Below are positions 50,473 through 60,120 of a stretch of DNA of 64,000 bases, piece by piece; within the stretch, counting starts at the first letter, position 1, and the number at the start of each line of letters is the position of its first letter. This DNA is from Bog-950 sp035299425 (GTDB lineage Bacteria; Bacteroidota; Bacteroidia; Chitinophagales; LD1), in assembly GCA_035299425.1 (NCBI GenBank), contig DATGWP010000080.1, forward strand, positions 1-64,000, read 5' to 3'. The notes under the pieces are model-generated. The model made no database searches and had not been told where the DNA came from. It saw only the letters and a list, made by a program, of their open reading frames with translations. The position numbers and the translations under genes were made by a program.

Positions 50473-53400
50473 TTAGTCTTTTACAAAAGATGTCCTGACA
50501 ACACCGTTTGCAGTTTGAATGCTTAGCATATAGGTGCCCTGCGCCAGGGTGCTTACCTGCAGGCGGTTAACAGGTCCGTGTTCAATCAGCACCTTTTCAC
50601 CCAATACATTGTAAACATCCACCCCCTGTATCATAACATCGCTGCTTATAAACAATACATCGGCAGCAGGGTTAGGATAAACCTTAACGGATGTACCTGC
50701 CAGGTTTTCGATACCTGATATAATAACGTTTACCTCTGCAGAAGTTCCGGTGCATCCATCGGCATTTGTAACCTCTACTTTGTAATTGCCGGTTTGTGTA
50801 GCGGTATATGATTGCTGCGTAGCTGTGTTTATTATACTGTTATTAAAATACCATTGATAAACTGAGCTGGTAACACTACTGGTAAGCACCGCGCCGTTTT
50901 GCTGAATAACAGGTTCCGGTGTGGCGTTTATCACCACTACAGCTTCGGCAGATGTATCCGCCCCGCAGGTACCTGTTACAGCTACCTTGTAAGTGCCGGC
51001 ATCGGCAAGTACAGTGTTGCCTACGGCATAAGCACTTACTGCTGAGCTGACAATGACCGCGTTATCTTTAATCCACTCGTAAACCAGGTTGCTGCCATCG
51101 GCGGTAACATCCAGGCTAAAGCCTAAGCCCGAGCAAACGGTAGTTGAAGCAACCGGCTGAGTAGTGATAGAAGTTGCCTGCCCCAAAGCAAGTTCCAGTG
51201 TAACTACGCTATCGCAGCTTTGTACCGAAGTAAGCGTATCATAATAAGTGCCTGCCTGTGTAAGTATGTCGCCGTTAAAATCGTAGCTATCGCCTGCGCA
51301 AATAGTCTGGCTAATGGTAGTAGCCACAGGTGCAAGCACCGTAAGGTTTAGTGTAATTACGCTATCGCAACCTACAGCGTTGGCAATAGTACGTGTGTAA
51401 ACACCTGATGCAGTTATACTGTTGCCATCAAAAGTAAATGACTCGCCATTGCAGATAGTCTGGCTGAATGTGCTGGCCGATGGCTGTAATACTTCTACAG
51501 TATGCGATGCACTTGCCGAGCAGTTAGCGCCCAGCGATGCAGTTACCGTATAAGTACTGGTAGCCGATGGCGAAACAGTAACTGCGGCATTAGTACCCAG
51601 GTTATTGCTCCAGCTATAGGTATTGCCCCCATTGGCAGTAAGCGTTACGCTTTCTCCCGCGCATACAGTTGTTGAACCGGTAATACTTGCCGTAGGACCA
51701 CTCTGCACACTAATAGTCTGGCTGGCGGTGGCGGTGCATCCGCTCAAGGTAGCCGTTACCGTGTAAGTAGTAGCTGCCGATGGCGTAACAGTGATGGCCG
51801 CAGTAGTTTCGTTGTTGCTCCAGTTATAGGTAGTGCCACCGGTTGCCGTTAAGGTAGCTGATAGGCCCGCACAAATGGCCGTTGGTCCGTTAATAGATGC
51901 ATTTACAGCTATTACACTAACCGCTTGCGAGGCAGTAGCCGAGCAGTTACCCGCACCGGTTACAGTTACAGTATAAGTAGTAGTGGCCGATGGGGTGAAA
52001 GTGGCGGCTGCATTGTTGCCACCGCTATTGCTCCAGGCGTAAATGCCGTTACCCGTTGCAGTAAGTGTTACTGGCTGACCGGCGCACACAGATGAAGCAC
52101 CACTAATGGAAGCAATTGGCAGAGGATTAACCGTGATAGTAGCAGATGCAGTGGCTGAACAGTTATTAGCGTTAGAAACAGTAACCGTGTAGGTAGTAGT
52201 AGTGGCTGGTGCAACTGCCTGGCTGGATGCAGTGCCCAGGTTATTGCTCCACGCATAGGTGCTTCCGCCACTGGCATTAAGCGTTGTAGATACCCCCGCA
52301 CATACCGTAGCCGAAGCCGGGCTAACTGCTGCGGTAGGATTGCTGTAAGCACTCACTAATTGCGAAGCAGTGGCGGAGCAAGTACCGTTTGTAACGGTTA
52401 CGCTATAGGTAGTGTTGGCTGATGGCGAAACAGTAACTGCGGCATTGTTGCCCAAGCCATTGCTCCACGTATACGTGCTGCCACCGGTTGCTGTAAGCGT
52501 TGTAGAGCCGCCAGGGCACACACCAAAGGCACCCGTAATACCTGCTGTAATTCCGTTGCTTACTGTAACTGCTACCGTATTGGATGTAACCGTGCCGCAA
52601 CTGCCTGTAATTACTACGTGGTAGTTGCCCGCATTGGCAGCAGTAGCATTAGCTACACTGTAAGTAGCCGATGTAGCTCCATTAATATTCTGGCCGCCTT
52701 TGCGCCATTGGTAGGTGGTGTTATTACCTGCACTACCGGTTACTGATAAGCTAAACGGACCATTTACGCATACAGTTTGTGCAACGGGCTGTTGCGTTAT
52801 AGCCGCTGATGAAATTACTGTAACAGTTGCCGCTGGCGAAGTAATGCTACCGCACGTGCCGGTTGCTGTAACTGTATAACTGCCGCTATCGCTTAAGGCA
52901 GCCGCAGGTATAGTGAAAGTGCTGTTGGTTGCATTTGCTATAACCACGTTGTTCTTCTTCCATACATAAGTGATAGTGCCTGCACCCGATGGAACGCAGA
53001 CTAATTCTATCTGTGTACCGGAGCACACTGTTTGCGATGCCGGGGTTTGGACAAAACTTGTGCTACCCAATACCGAAAGGCTGGCAGCATTAGATGTGGT
53101 GCTACCACATGTACCAGTAACCGAAACAGAGTAATTGCCTATATCGCCTGCGGCTGTATTTAAAATAGTTAATGTGCTGGTAGTGGTGCCGGCATAGTGG
53201 CCGTTATCGTTTATAGCCGTATTGCCCTTGCGCCATTGGTAAGTAAGCAGACCGGTACCGGTGGCAGTTACCGCAAATGTAGTGGTTGAATCCTGGCAGG
53301 TAGATGTGGCCTGTGGCTGCACCATAATGGCAGTAACAGGATTGACAGTAAGCAGGGCTGCGTTGGATGTTTGCGGCCCGCAGGTAGAGGTCATTACGCA

Positions 53401-56265
53401 GGTATAACTACCGCTATCGGCTGCTGTAACCGAAGCAATATTATAAGAAGCGCCGGTGGCGTCGCTGATGTTTACGCCGTTTTTCTTCCACTGGTAAGTA
53501 CCGCTGCCACCTGTAATAGCAATTGAGAAGCCAGCCGGCTGTCCGGGACACACCGTTACATTTTGCGGGTGCGATGATATAGTAGCGCCGGCAGCAATAC
53601 CCAAAGTTGCGCTATAAGTTTCGCTGTTGTAGCAGGCATTGCTGATAACACAGGTATAAGTACCGGTATCGGTAGAGGCTACAGTGTTTATAGTATAAGT
53701 TGCGTTGGTAGCACCGTTAATTAATGCGCCATTCTTTTTCCATTGGTAAGTAAGCCCGCTTTCATAACCGGCAGCTGTAAAGCTGGCCGTAGCGCCTATA
53801 CACGCAGTAGTGTTAACCGGATTGCGGGTAATAGAAGGTAATTGGGCTACTAATCCGATTTCGGATTCGGTTAATGCGCGGTTGTAAATGCGTATTTCAT
53901 CCATAAAACCGTTCAGGGTATTAGCGCCACTTTGGTCAGCACCAAAACGTAATGGCGCCGTGTTGTTTGCAATGTTACCGGTAGCGGCAGTGCTTAACAC
54001 CAAAGCGCCATTGATATATATTTTAACGGTAGCGCCATCGTACGTGCAAACTGCGTGGTACCAAGTGCTGCTGTTTAGCACTGGAGTAGTATGGTACGCA
54101 TTACCCAGTATAATTACACGCAGGCGCGATTGATACAAATCCATTAAAAAGTTATTCGAACTGTTTTTATCTATCAACCGCTGGCTGCCGGCAATCACAT
54201 TTGATTTAAACCAGCAGGCTATGGTAATTTGATTGGTAAAGGAAGCAATAGCAGGATTGGAACCTATAGTAAGATAACTGCCGCCGCCTGGAAAACTAAA
54301 GGCATCGAAACCATTGCCGTTACGGTCTGGCCCAGAGGTCATACCACCGGTTATACCGGGGTTGCCCATATTACTGGCGCTGAAATCTTTATAAAATTCG
54401 CCATTGATATTTACGGCGGGGTAATAAGCTACCAACCCGGTGCTGCTTACAGGTGCTGCCGGCATGCGGGTAAGTAATGCAGGATTTGAAGTAACAGTAC
54501 CGCAGGTATTTGTTGCAATTAATGTATACGCACCGGTATCGGCTAATGTGGCGTTATTAATTGTGAGTGTGGTTGTAGTAGCGCCATTTACATCAACACC
54601 GTTTTTCTGCCATTGGTAAGTATTATTGCTACCGTTTACAGCAGCTGTAAAGGTTATGTTTTGTGTGCCACAAATAGTAGCGCTTACAGGTTGTACGCTA
54701 AAACCCGGCTCGCAACCCAGCTTAATTAAAAAGCCATTGTTGTTTACTGTGCTTATAGGCGATAGGGTGCCGGCTGTAAGATTATTGGCGTGGGTACCGG
54801 CCAGATAAACAACATTGCCCGAAATAGCAATACCTCCCGTTGTGGTATTATTGCCCTGGCTGTTAGTATTGTTTGCCCCCTCGCGGATGTAATAATTATT
54901 GGCCCACACTGCAGAGGTGCCAGAGGCATAAGTCAGTTTATATACTAATATACCCGGGTAAGCATCAAGATTGCCTAAACTACCGCCAGGATATGAAGGA
55001 TTATAACTCCATGGAAAGCCACCTGCAGTTGCATGTCCGCCAACAGCTGCCCATATATTGCCATCTGTATCAAACCCTATGCCCTTGCCCGATAATACAC
55101 GGCCGGCACCCGAAGTAGTTGATACGGTATTTTGCCATGGACTGGCGAAGGATGCATTAAACCCACCAAACTGTATATAGGAAGCATTGCCGCCGTAACC
55201 AACCTCAAGCATATACGCCAGTTGTCCGTTTGGTTTTACAGCCAGGCCTTTAAACCGGTTAGTTACACCGGTGTTGCCAACCGATTGCGTACCCTGGTAT
55301 ACAAGGCTCGCGTTCAGTTTAATAATAATACCATAGCCATATATAGTACTGTTAATTTGCTGCCCGCCACCATTGTATTGCAGCGTTGTATATGAGCCCG
55401 ATACGCTGGTTGCCATAAAAACATTTCCGTTTGCATCGGTACGTATTTCATCTATAAACTCCTGCCCAAAGCCGGCCTCGGCACCGTAGCGATAAAAATC
55501 TACCATGGCACCATTGGTATTGGTTATACGGCCATACCAGGTTTCGTAAAAATTAGTATTGTTTGCCGAGCCCATATTTACATTGGTGCCCGACCCCGGA
55601 TTGCGGTAATTAAAGTTTTGTGTAGAGGCGCTGGCCAGGTTATTGGTATTTACACTTGCACCAAAGTATACATAGCCCGTAAAGGCATCGTGGCATATAA
55701 CCATATTGGCTACATCGCCGGCACCTGAATATCCCATGCTATGTGTAAACTGGGCTACACCACCGCTGTTTAGTTTTACAATAAAGCCGTTAATGCTACC
55801 TATATTGCTGATGGCAGTATTTGTATTACCAATATCAAAGGTTGTAGTAACACCATTGCCTGATGCATCGGTACCGGCGTAATAAACATTGCCGCTGGCA
55901 TCTACAGCAATTGCAGTAGGCGTTAAGTAGGCAAAGCTGCCGTAAGTGGGGGTATGCACCCACTGCGGCACACCGGCCGGGTTGAACTTAGCCACAAAGC
56001 AGCCCCGCATATTGGTATTGCCCATGGCTGGCAGCACCGTGCTGCCAATGGTTAACGTAGAGTTGTAATGCCCGCATACGTAAGTGTTGCCCGCCGCATC
56101 AGCTACTACATCGGTAAAATTTTCGAGCGAGCCGCCGCTGATGGTATTAGCCCACGTAAAACTTTGCGCGTAGCCGGAATTAAAAGCAAACAGCGCCAGG
56201 CAGAAAAGCAATACGAGGGGCATTGTTGTTTTTCGCCTTGTTTGCTTAAAGAATAAATTTTTCAT
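50473..56265 (-). CDS. Giant T9SS surface protein 2: propeller head, LamG domain and Ig-like stalk
   Basis: About 1930 aa from ATG 56265 (MKNLFFKQTRRKTTMPLVLL; ends the signal at NSGYAQ). Residues about 40-510 form propeller-like repeats (FTDVVADAAGNTYVCGHY, TPTAIAVDASGNVYYAG). An Ig-like domain is followed by a LamG/concanavalin-like domain at about 610-800 (ITIACWFKSN, WYHAVCTYDGATVKIYING, GFMDEIRIYNRAL), then five Ig-like domains (YQWKKNG...DSGSYT). Five 70-73-aa YTVTV repeats (about 1235-1595), two GCDS-type repeats, further Ig-like segments and a T9SS domain (VKVYPNPAADVLFI) follow. The last 600 residues parallel giant protein 1 closely. Probable carbohydrate-binding adhesin. Confidence 0.9.
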   Translation of the reverse strand: MKNLFFKQTRRKTTMPLVLLFCLALFAFNSGYAQSFTWANTISGGSLENFTDVVADAAGNTYVCGHYNSTLTIGSTVLPAMGNTNMRGCFVAKFNPAGVPQWVHTPTYGSFAYLTPTAIAVDASGNVYYAGTDASGNGVTTTFDIGNTNTAISNIGSINGFIVKLNSGGVAQFTHSMGYSGAGDVANMVICHDAFTGYVYFGASVNTNNLASASTQNFNYRNPGSGTNVNMGSANNTNFYETWYGRITNTNGAMVDFYRYGAEAGFGQEFIDEIRTDANGNVFMATSVSGSYTTLQYNGGGQQINSTIYGYGIIIKLNASLVYQGTQSVGNTGVTNRFKGLAVKPNGQLAYMLEVGYGGNASYIQFGGFNASFASPWQNTVSTTSGAGRVLSGKGIGFDTDGNIWAAVGGHATAGGFPWSYNPSYPGGSLGNLDAYPGILVYKLTYASGTSAVWANNYYIREGANNTNSQGNNTTTGGIAISGNVVYLAGTHANNLTAGTLSPISTVNNNGFLIKLGCEPGFSVQPVSATICGTQNITFTAAVNGSNNTYQWQKNGVDVNGATTTTLTINNATLADTGAYTLIATNTCGTVTSNPALLTRMPAAPVSSTGLVAYYPAVNINGEFYKDFSASNMGNPGITGGMTSGPDRNGNGFDAFSFPGGGSYLTIGSNPAIASFTNQITIACWFKSNVIAGSQRLIDKNSSNNFLMDLYQSRLRVIILGNAYHTTPVLNSSTWYHAVCTYDGATVKIYINGALVLSTAATGNIANNTAPLRFGADQSGANTLNGFMDEIRIYNRALTESEIGLVAQLPSITRNPVNTTACIGATASFTAAGYESGLTYQWKKNGALINGATNATYTINTVASTDTGTYTCVISNACYNSETYSATLGIAAGATISSHPQNVTVCPGQPAGFSIAITGGSGTYQWKKNGVNISDATGASYNIASVTAADSGSYTCVMTSTCGPQTSNAALLTVNPVTAIMVQPQATSTCQDSTTTFAVTATGTGLLTYQWRKGNTAINDNGHYAGTTTSTLTILNTAAGDIGNYSVSVTGTCGSTTSNAASLSVLGSTSFVQTPASQTVCSGTQIELVCVPSGAGTITYVWKKNNVVIANATNSTFTIPAAALSDSGSYTVTATGTCGSITSPAATVTVISSAAITQQPVAQTVCVNGPFSLSVTGSAGNNTTYQWRKGGQNINGATSATYSVANATAANAGNYHVVITGSCGTVTSNTVAVTVSNGITAGITGAFGVCPGGSTTLTATGGSTYTWSNGLGNNAAVTVSPSANTTYSVTVTNGTCSATASQLVSAYSNPTAAVSPASATVCAGVSTTLNASGGSTYAWSNNLGTASSQAVAPATTTTYTVTVSNANNCSATASATITVNPLPIASISGASSVCAGQPVTLTATGNGIYAWSNSGGNNAAATFTPSATTTYTVTVTGAGNCSATASQAVSVIAVNASINGPTAICAGLSATLTATGGTTYNWSNNETTAAITVTPSAATTYTVTATLSGCTATASQTISVQSGPTASITGSTTVCAGESVTLTANGGNTYSWSNNLGTNAAVTVSPSATSTYTVTASLGANCSASASHTVEVLQPSASTFSQTICNGESFTFDGNSITASGVYTRTIANAVGCDSVITLNLTVLAPVATTISQTICAGDSYDFNGDILTQAGTYYDTLTSVQSCDSVVTLELALGQATSITTQPVASTTVCSGLGFSLDVTADGSNLVYEWIKDNAVIVSSAVSAYAVGNTVLADAGTYKVAVTGTCGADTSAEAVVVINATPEPVIQQNGAVLTSSVTSSVYQWYFNNSIINTATQQSYTATQTGNYKVEVTNADGCTGTSAEVNVIISGIENLAGTSVKVYPNPAADVLFISSDVMIQGVDVYNVLGEKVLIEHGPVNRLQVSTLAQGTYMLSIQTANGVVRTSFVKD

Positions 56266-56380
56266 AACGATTGAATTTTGTTTGAGCGCAAACATCCTTC
56301 AAGCACGCCCTGTATTCCAGGCAACTTCATAAACGGTAGGTTTGAGTATATGAATGGTAAATAGCTATGTAGTCATATGC

Positions 56381-56388
56381 TATATTTG
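56381..56388 (+). promoter_or_regulatory. Bacteroidota -7 box (TATATTTG) close to start codon
   Basis: Exact TAnnTTTG match ending 4 nt before ATG 56393. The position predicts transcription starting at or beside the start codon (leaderless mRNA) and rules against the upstream ATG at 56354. Confidence 0.55.
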
Positions 56389-56392
56389 CCGC

Positions 56393-58264
56393 ATGAGCTT
56401 CTACGGCACCTCTATACCCGATTTATTAAAACGCCTTGAAACTGAAACTGGAGCGGCCAAGGCTAATACCTATTTATACCTGGCTGTAGAGCATAAAGCA
56501 AGCGACCCGGTCACAGCTTTAAGCTATGCCAACCTTGCCTTAGAAATCTGTAGCGCAGAAAATTTAAAGGAAACCGAAATAGACTACTGGACAGTGCGCG
56601 CTATTTTAGAAGAAGGCGTTTCGGCATCAGAAAAAGCTATTGAGCATTTAGAAAAGGCGGTGGCCATAGCTGCCGAAATAAAAGATGAACAAGGTCGGCT
56701 TACAGCCCTGCAAAAAATAGGGCTGCACAAAATGCGGCAACATAAAACTGATGAAGCCGGTGAGATTTTAATGCGCTGTGTAGAAGACTACAAACTGCTG
56801 CCCGACACCCTAATGAAAGCGGAATGCTATCACCAAACGGCACAGTATTTAATGAATGTTGATTTGAAGCAAGCTGTTGAAATAGCTTTGAGCGGATTGG
56901 CAATAGCCAAAAACATTGGCCGCCCGCTGGACCAGGTACACCACCTGAAAACGTTGTTGAATATAGCCGCTAAAAGCGGTGATGACGACAAGGCTATTGA
57001 ATATGGGTTAGAAGCATTGCGGATTAAAGAGGAGAACAATGACCAGACTGCATTGCTGGGTACAGCACGGCGAATAGCACACCTTTATTTGAAACGTAAC
57101 GAGCAAGTGCTGGCGCAAAAATATTTTGAACGCGAAGTGCAATTACATGCAGCACCCGTAAATATACACCGCACCGCACAACTACAGTTGGAAGATGCTG
57201 AAAGCTATTTTTACAGCGGGCGTGTAGCAGAGGCGCTGACTTTTGCAAAGCAAGCTATAAACATTGCCACTGCAGAAAACAACCTGCGTAAACTCGGCAA
57301 TGCCGAGTTTCAGATGGGCAATCTTCTTTTTTTGAATAAAGAATTTAATGCGGCCATCCCATATCTGGAGAAGTCCATCCTGACAAAAGGTGATGCGATT
57401 GCTGCTAACGACCATATTGCCACGCTTGATTTACTGCACCAATGCTATGAGCAGGCTGAGCAATACATGGAGGCTTATACTACGCTGAGAAAAAAATCGG
57501 CGCTGGAGGCAGAACTGATAAACAGCGAGCGTATAAAAGAAGTAACCCAACTTAACAAGCGCTACGAAACGGAAAAGCGGGAAGCCGAATTGCGCGACTT
57601 AAAAATAAAGCAACAGCAAACAGAGCTTGAGCGCAGCGAAAGCGAATTGAAAGCCATTAAGGCACAAATGAACCCGCACTTCATATTTAATGCGCTGAAC
57701 AGTATACAGGAGATGTTTTTTATAGGCGATAAACGATTGGCCAACGAGCACCTGGGCAAATTCAGTCAGTTAACGCGCGAGATCCTAAAAGCCAGCGGCA
57801 AACAATACATTACGTTATCTGAGGAAATAGAAATGCTGAAAAAGTATCTGGACCTTGAAGGCCTGCGCTTTGAAAAGGACTTTTCATTTTCCGTAACAAT
57901 GAATAATGAAGATGCCGCTGACGATATTTTACTACCGCCCATGCTGATACAGCCATATGTGGAGAACAGTATTCGCCACGGCTTATTACATAAGCAAGGC
58001 GGAAAAAGCATTTCGATAGATTTTGTTTTTGATGAACCTGCCAGGCAATTGCGCTGCACGGTGAGCGATAATGGAGTAGGGCGCAAAGCATCATCTGAAA
58101 TAAACAAAGGGCGCAAACAATTGCATGAGTCGTTTTCTACCTCTGCCAACGCTAAGCGCTTAGAACTACTTAACCAAAACCGCGACGAAAAAATAGGAGT
58201 AGAATATGAAGATTTGGAGAACGGAACTAAAGTAGTGATATTGATACCCGTAAGCTATGATTAA
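56393..58264 (+). CDS. TPR-containing LytS-type sensor histidine kinase
   Basis: About 623 aa. The start MSFYGTSIPDLLKRLE follows directly on a TATATTTG box. No signal peptide or membrane helix is visible, so it is probably cytosolic. Residues about 15-370 are TPR-like helical repeats, then a coiled coil (about 375-425, KREAELRDLKIKQQQTELER), and the LytS-type kinase with phosphoacceptor H429 (MNPHFIFNALNSIQ), QPYVENSIRHGLLHKQGG and VSDNGVGRKA. The kinase core is nearly the same as that of the Reg_prop sensor at 41437. It overlaps regulator 3 by 8 nt. This gene is divergent from giant protein 2. Confidence 0.94.
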   Translation: MSFYGTSIPDLLKRLETETGAAKANTYLYLAVEHKASDPVTALSYANLALEICSAENLKETEIDYWTVRAILEEGVSASEKAIEHLEKAVAIAAEIKDEQGRLTALQKIGLHKMRQHKTDEAGEILMRCVEDYKLLPDTLMKAECYHQTAQYLMNVDLKQAVEIALSGLAIAKNIGRPLDQVHHLKTLLNIAAKSGDDDKAIEYGLEALRIKEENNDQTALLGTARRIAHLYLKRNEQVLAQKYFEREVQLHAAPVNIHRTAQLQLEDAESYFYSGRVAEALTFAKQAINIATAENNLRKLGNAEFQMGNLLFLNKEFNAAIPYLEKSILTKGDAIAANDHIATLDLLHQCYEQAEQYMEAYTTLRKKSALEAELINSERIKEVTQLNKRYETEKREAELRDLKIKQQQTELERSESELKAIKAQMNPHFIFNALNSIQEMFFIGDKRLANEHLGKFSQLTREILKASGKQYITLSEEIEMLKKYLDLEGLRFEKDFSFSVTMNNEDAADDILLPPMLIQPYVENSIRHGLLHKQGGKSISIDFVFDEPARQLRCTVSDNGVGRKASSEINKGRKQLHESFSTSANAKRLELLNQNRDEKIGVEYEDLENGTKVVILIPVSYD

Positions 58265-59003
58265 GGCTATAATAATAGATGATGAAGCAAAAGCGCGGCG
58301 CATAATAGAGGCGCTGCTGAAAGAGTATTGCCCCGATGTAGAGGTTGTAGCCATAGCCGAAGATGTGCCATCAGGCGTTATTGCTATTAACCAGCACAAA
58401 CCCGATGTATTGTTTTTAGATGTAGAGATGCCCGGCTATACCGGTTTTCAGTTGCTAGATTTTTTTCGCGATATAGATTTTGAAATTGTGTTTACCACTG
58501 CCCACAGCGATTATGCCGTGCAGGCTTTTCGTGTAAGTGCGATTGATTTTTTATTGAAGCCTATACAGATATCAGAATTAATAGCCGCAGTAGAAAAAGT
58601 AAAGCTAAAGCAGGGGCAGAATAAAGAGCGCATTTCTATATTGAAAGAAAACTTTAAAGATAATTCGATAAAAAAACTGGCGCTACCGGTTGCCGAAGGT
58701 TTAACCTTTGTAGACACTGATACGCTTACACATTTAGAAGCGGACGGAGCCTATACGCATTTTCATTTTGCCGAAGGCCGCAAAATTATTGTAAGCAAAA
58801 AGATAAAGGAGTTTGAAGAAGCATTGACGCAGCAGAACAATTTCTTCAGAACGCACCGGTCATTTATAGTAAACCTGAAGAAGATAAAACAATACGTAAA
58901 ACAGGAAGGCGGCTATGTGTTGCTGGATAACGAAATTCAAATACCATTGGCGCGCGAACGGAAGGATGAGTTTATGCAGGTAATAGAAAGGATGAGTTTA
59001 TGA
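58257..59003 (+). CDS. LytTR-family response regulator 3
   Basis: A 248-aa regulator. The receiver starts MIKAIIIDDEAKARRI with phosphoacceptor D55 in VLFLDVEMP and the FLLKPI lysine. The LytTR domain (about 140-248) has LTHLEADGAYTHFHF, FFRTHRSFIVNLKKIKQY and IQIPLARERKDEF. The start overlaps the kinase gene by 8 nt, and the end overlaps the TIGR02757 gene by 4 nt. It is very similar to regulator 1, sharing DYAVQAF, GAYTH and RxHRSxxxNL motifs and overall length. Probable output partner of the TPR kinase. Confidence 0.95.
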   Translation: MIKAIIIDDEAKARRIIEALLKEYCPDVEVVAIAEDVPSGVIAINQHKPDVLFLDVEMPGYTGFQLLDFFRDIDFEIVFTTAHSDYAVQAFRVSAIDFLLKPIQISELIAAVEKVKLKQGQNKERISILKENFKDNSIKKLALPVAEGLTFVDTDTLTHLEADGAYTHFHFAEGRKIIVSKKIKEFEEALTQQNNFFRTHRSFIVNLKKIKQYVKQEGGYVLLDNEIQIPLARERKDEFMQVIERMSL

Positions 59004-59782
59004 AACGCGAGCAGGTTTACGAGCTATTAGAACGCAAACACAAAGAATACAACTCGGCAAACTTTATAGCAAATGACCCCATCAGTGTTCCGCACCGGTT
59101 TACTAAGTTGCAGGATATTGAAATCATTGGTTTCTGGGTTGCCATGCTGGCATGGGGCAACCGCAAGGGTATTATTAACTCAGGCAATAAACTGGTGGAG
59201 CTGATGGAAGGCGCGCCACACGATTTTGTAATGAATCATAAGGAAACAGACCTTAAACGGTTTCTCGATTTTAAGCACCGGACTTTTAATGCTACCGATG
59301 CCCTATACTTTATAGAATTTTTTAAGCAACATTACAGCAAACACAATTCGCTGGAAGAAGCTTTTGTAACTCGGTTGAGCAGGAAACCGGGTAATCAGGC
59401 AAAGCGGTTAGAGGCATTCCACGATTACTTTTTTTCTTTTGATGACGCACCGCACCGAACGCGTAAACATATTGCCACACCCTTGCGCGGCAGCACCTGC
59501 AAACGCATGAATATGTTTCTGCGCTGGATGGTGCGCAAAGACAAACACGGAGTAGATTTTGGTTTGTGGAAGAAGATAAAGCCTTCGCAATTGTATATAC
59601 CATTGGATGTACACGTCGACAGAACAGCGCGCAAGCTGGGCCTTATCCGCCGCAAGCAAACCGATTGGGAAACAGTGGTAGAGTTAACCGAAAACCTGAA
59701 ACAGTTTGACCCGAAAGACCCGGTTAAATATGACTTCTCTTTGTTTGGTATAAGTGTGTTAGATAAAATGGAGATACATTAG
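59000..59782 (+). CDS. TIGR02757 family protein (DUF2400)
   Basis: A 260-aa cytosolic protein with the TIGR02757 signatures: DPISVPHRFTKLQDIEIIGF, WVAMLAWGNRKGIINSGNKL, CKRMNMFLRWMVRKD and PLDVHVDRTARKLGL. The helical organisation resembles the HhH-GPD/DNA glycosylase-like fold, but the activity is unknown. The first ATG overlaps the regulator stop by 4 nt, so it is translated with the two-component genes; whether that is functional or just operon packing is unclear. Confidence 0.9.
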   Translation: MKREQVYELLERKHKEYNSANFIANDPISVPHRFTKLQDIEIIGFWVAMLAWGNRKGIINSGNKLVELMEGAPHDFVMNHKETDLKRFLDFKHRTFNATDALYFIEFFKQHYSKHNSLEEAFVTRLSRKPGNQAKRLEAFHDYFFSFDDAPHRTRKHIATPLRGSTCKRMNMFLRWMVRKDKHGVDFGLWKKIKPSQLYIPLDVHVDRTARKLGLIRRKQTDWETVVELTENLKQFDPKDPVKYDFSLFGISVLDKMEIH

Positions 59783-59787
59783 CCGCC

Positions 59788-60117
59788 ATGGATATTCAAA
59801 AGCAACTTTTCGATTCGTTTGAAATTGATGAACAATTTCTGCCGGCTAAAACTAATGATGAAGAGAAGTTCCGCGCCATCCGGCAATTGCTTATCCATCG
59901 TATTGATGAACTTATCCGCACCGATTTTGATAAACTGAAATGGATACTTTACCGCATTGATATAAGCGAGAAAAAGCTGGCCGAAACGCTGAAGACAAGT
60001 GAGCAGGATGCATCCTCTATAATAGCCGATATGATAATAACGCGCCAGCTTGAGAAAGCGGAGAGCAGGAAGAAATTTAGCGAAGGTGAGACCGCTGATT
60101 GGTCTTTTGACCTGTAG
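59788..60117 (+). CDS. Small conserved-looking cytosolic protein
   Basis: A 109-aa protein starting MDIQKQLFDSFEIDEQFLPA, starting 6 bp after the TIGR02757 stop. It is predominantly helical and rich in Lys, Glu and Asp (QLLIHRIDELIRTDFDKLKW, then TSEQDASSIIADMIITRQL). There is no signal, membrane segment or catalytic motif. Its tight spacing places it in the operon with the regulator and TIGR02757. I do not recognise the family. Confidence 0.7.
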   Translation: MDIQKQLFDSFEIDEQFLPAKTNDEEKFRAIRQLLIHRIDELIRTDFDKLKWILYRIDISEKKLAETLKTSEQDASSIIADMIITRQLEKAESRKKFSEGETADWSFDL

Positions 60118-60120
60118 GTT

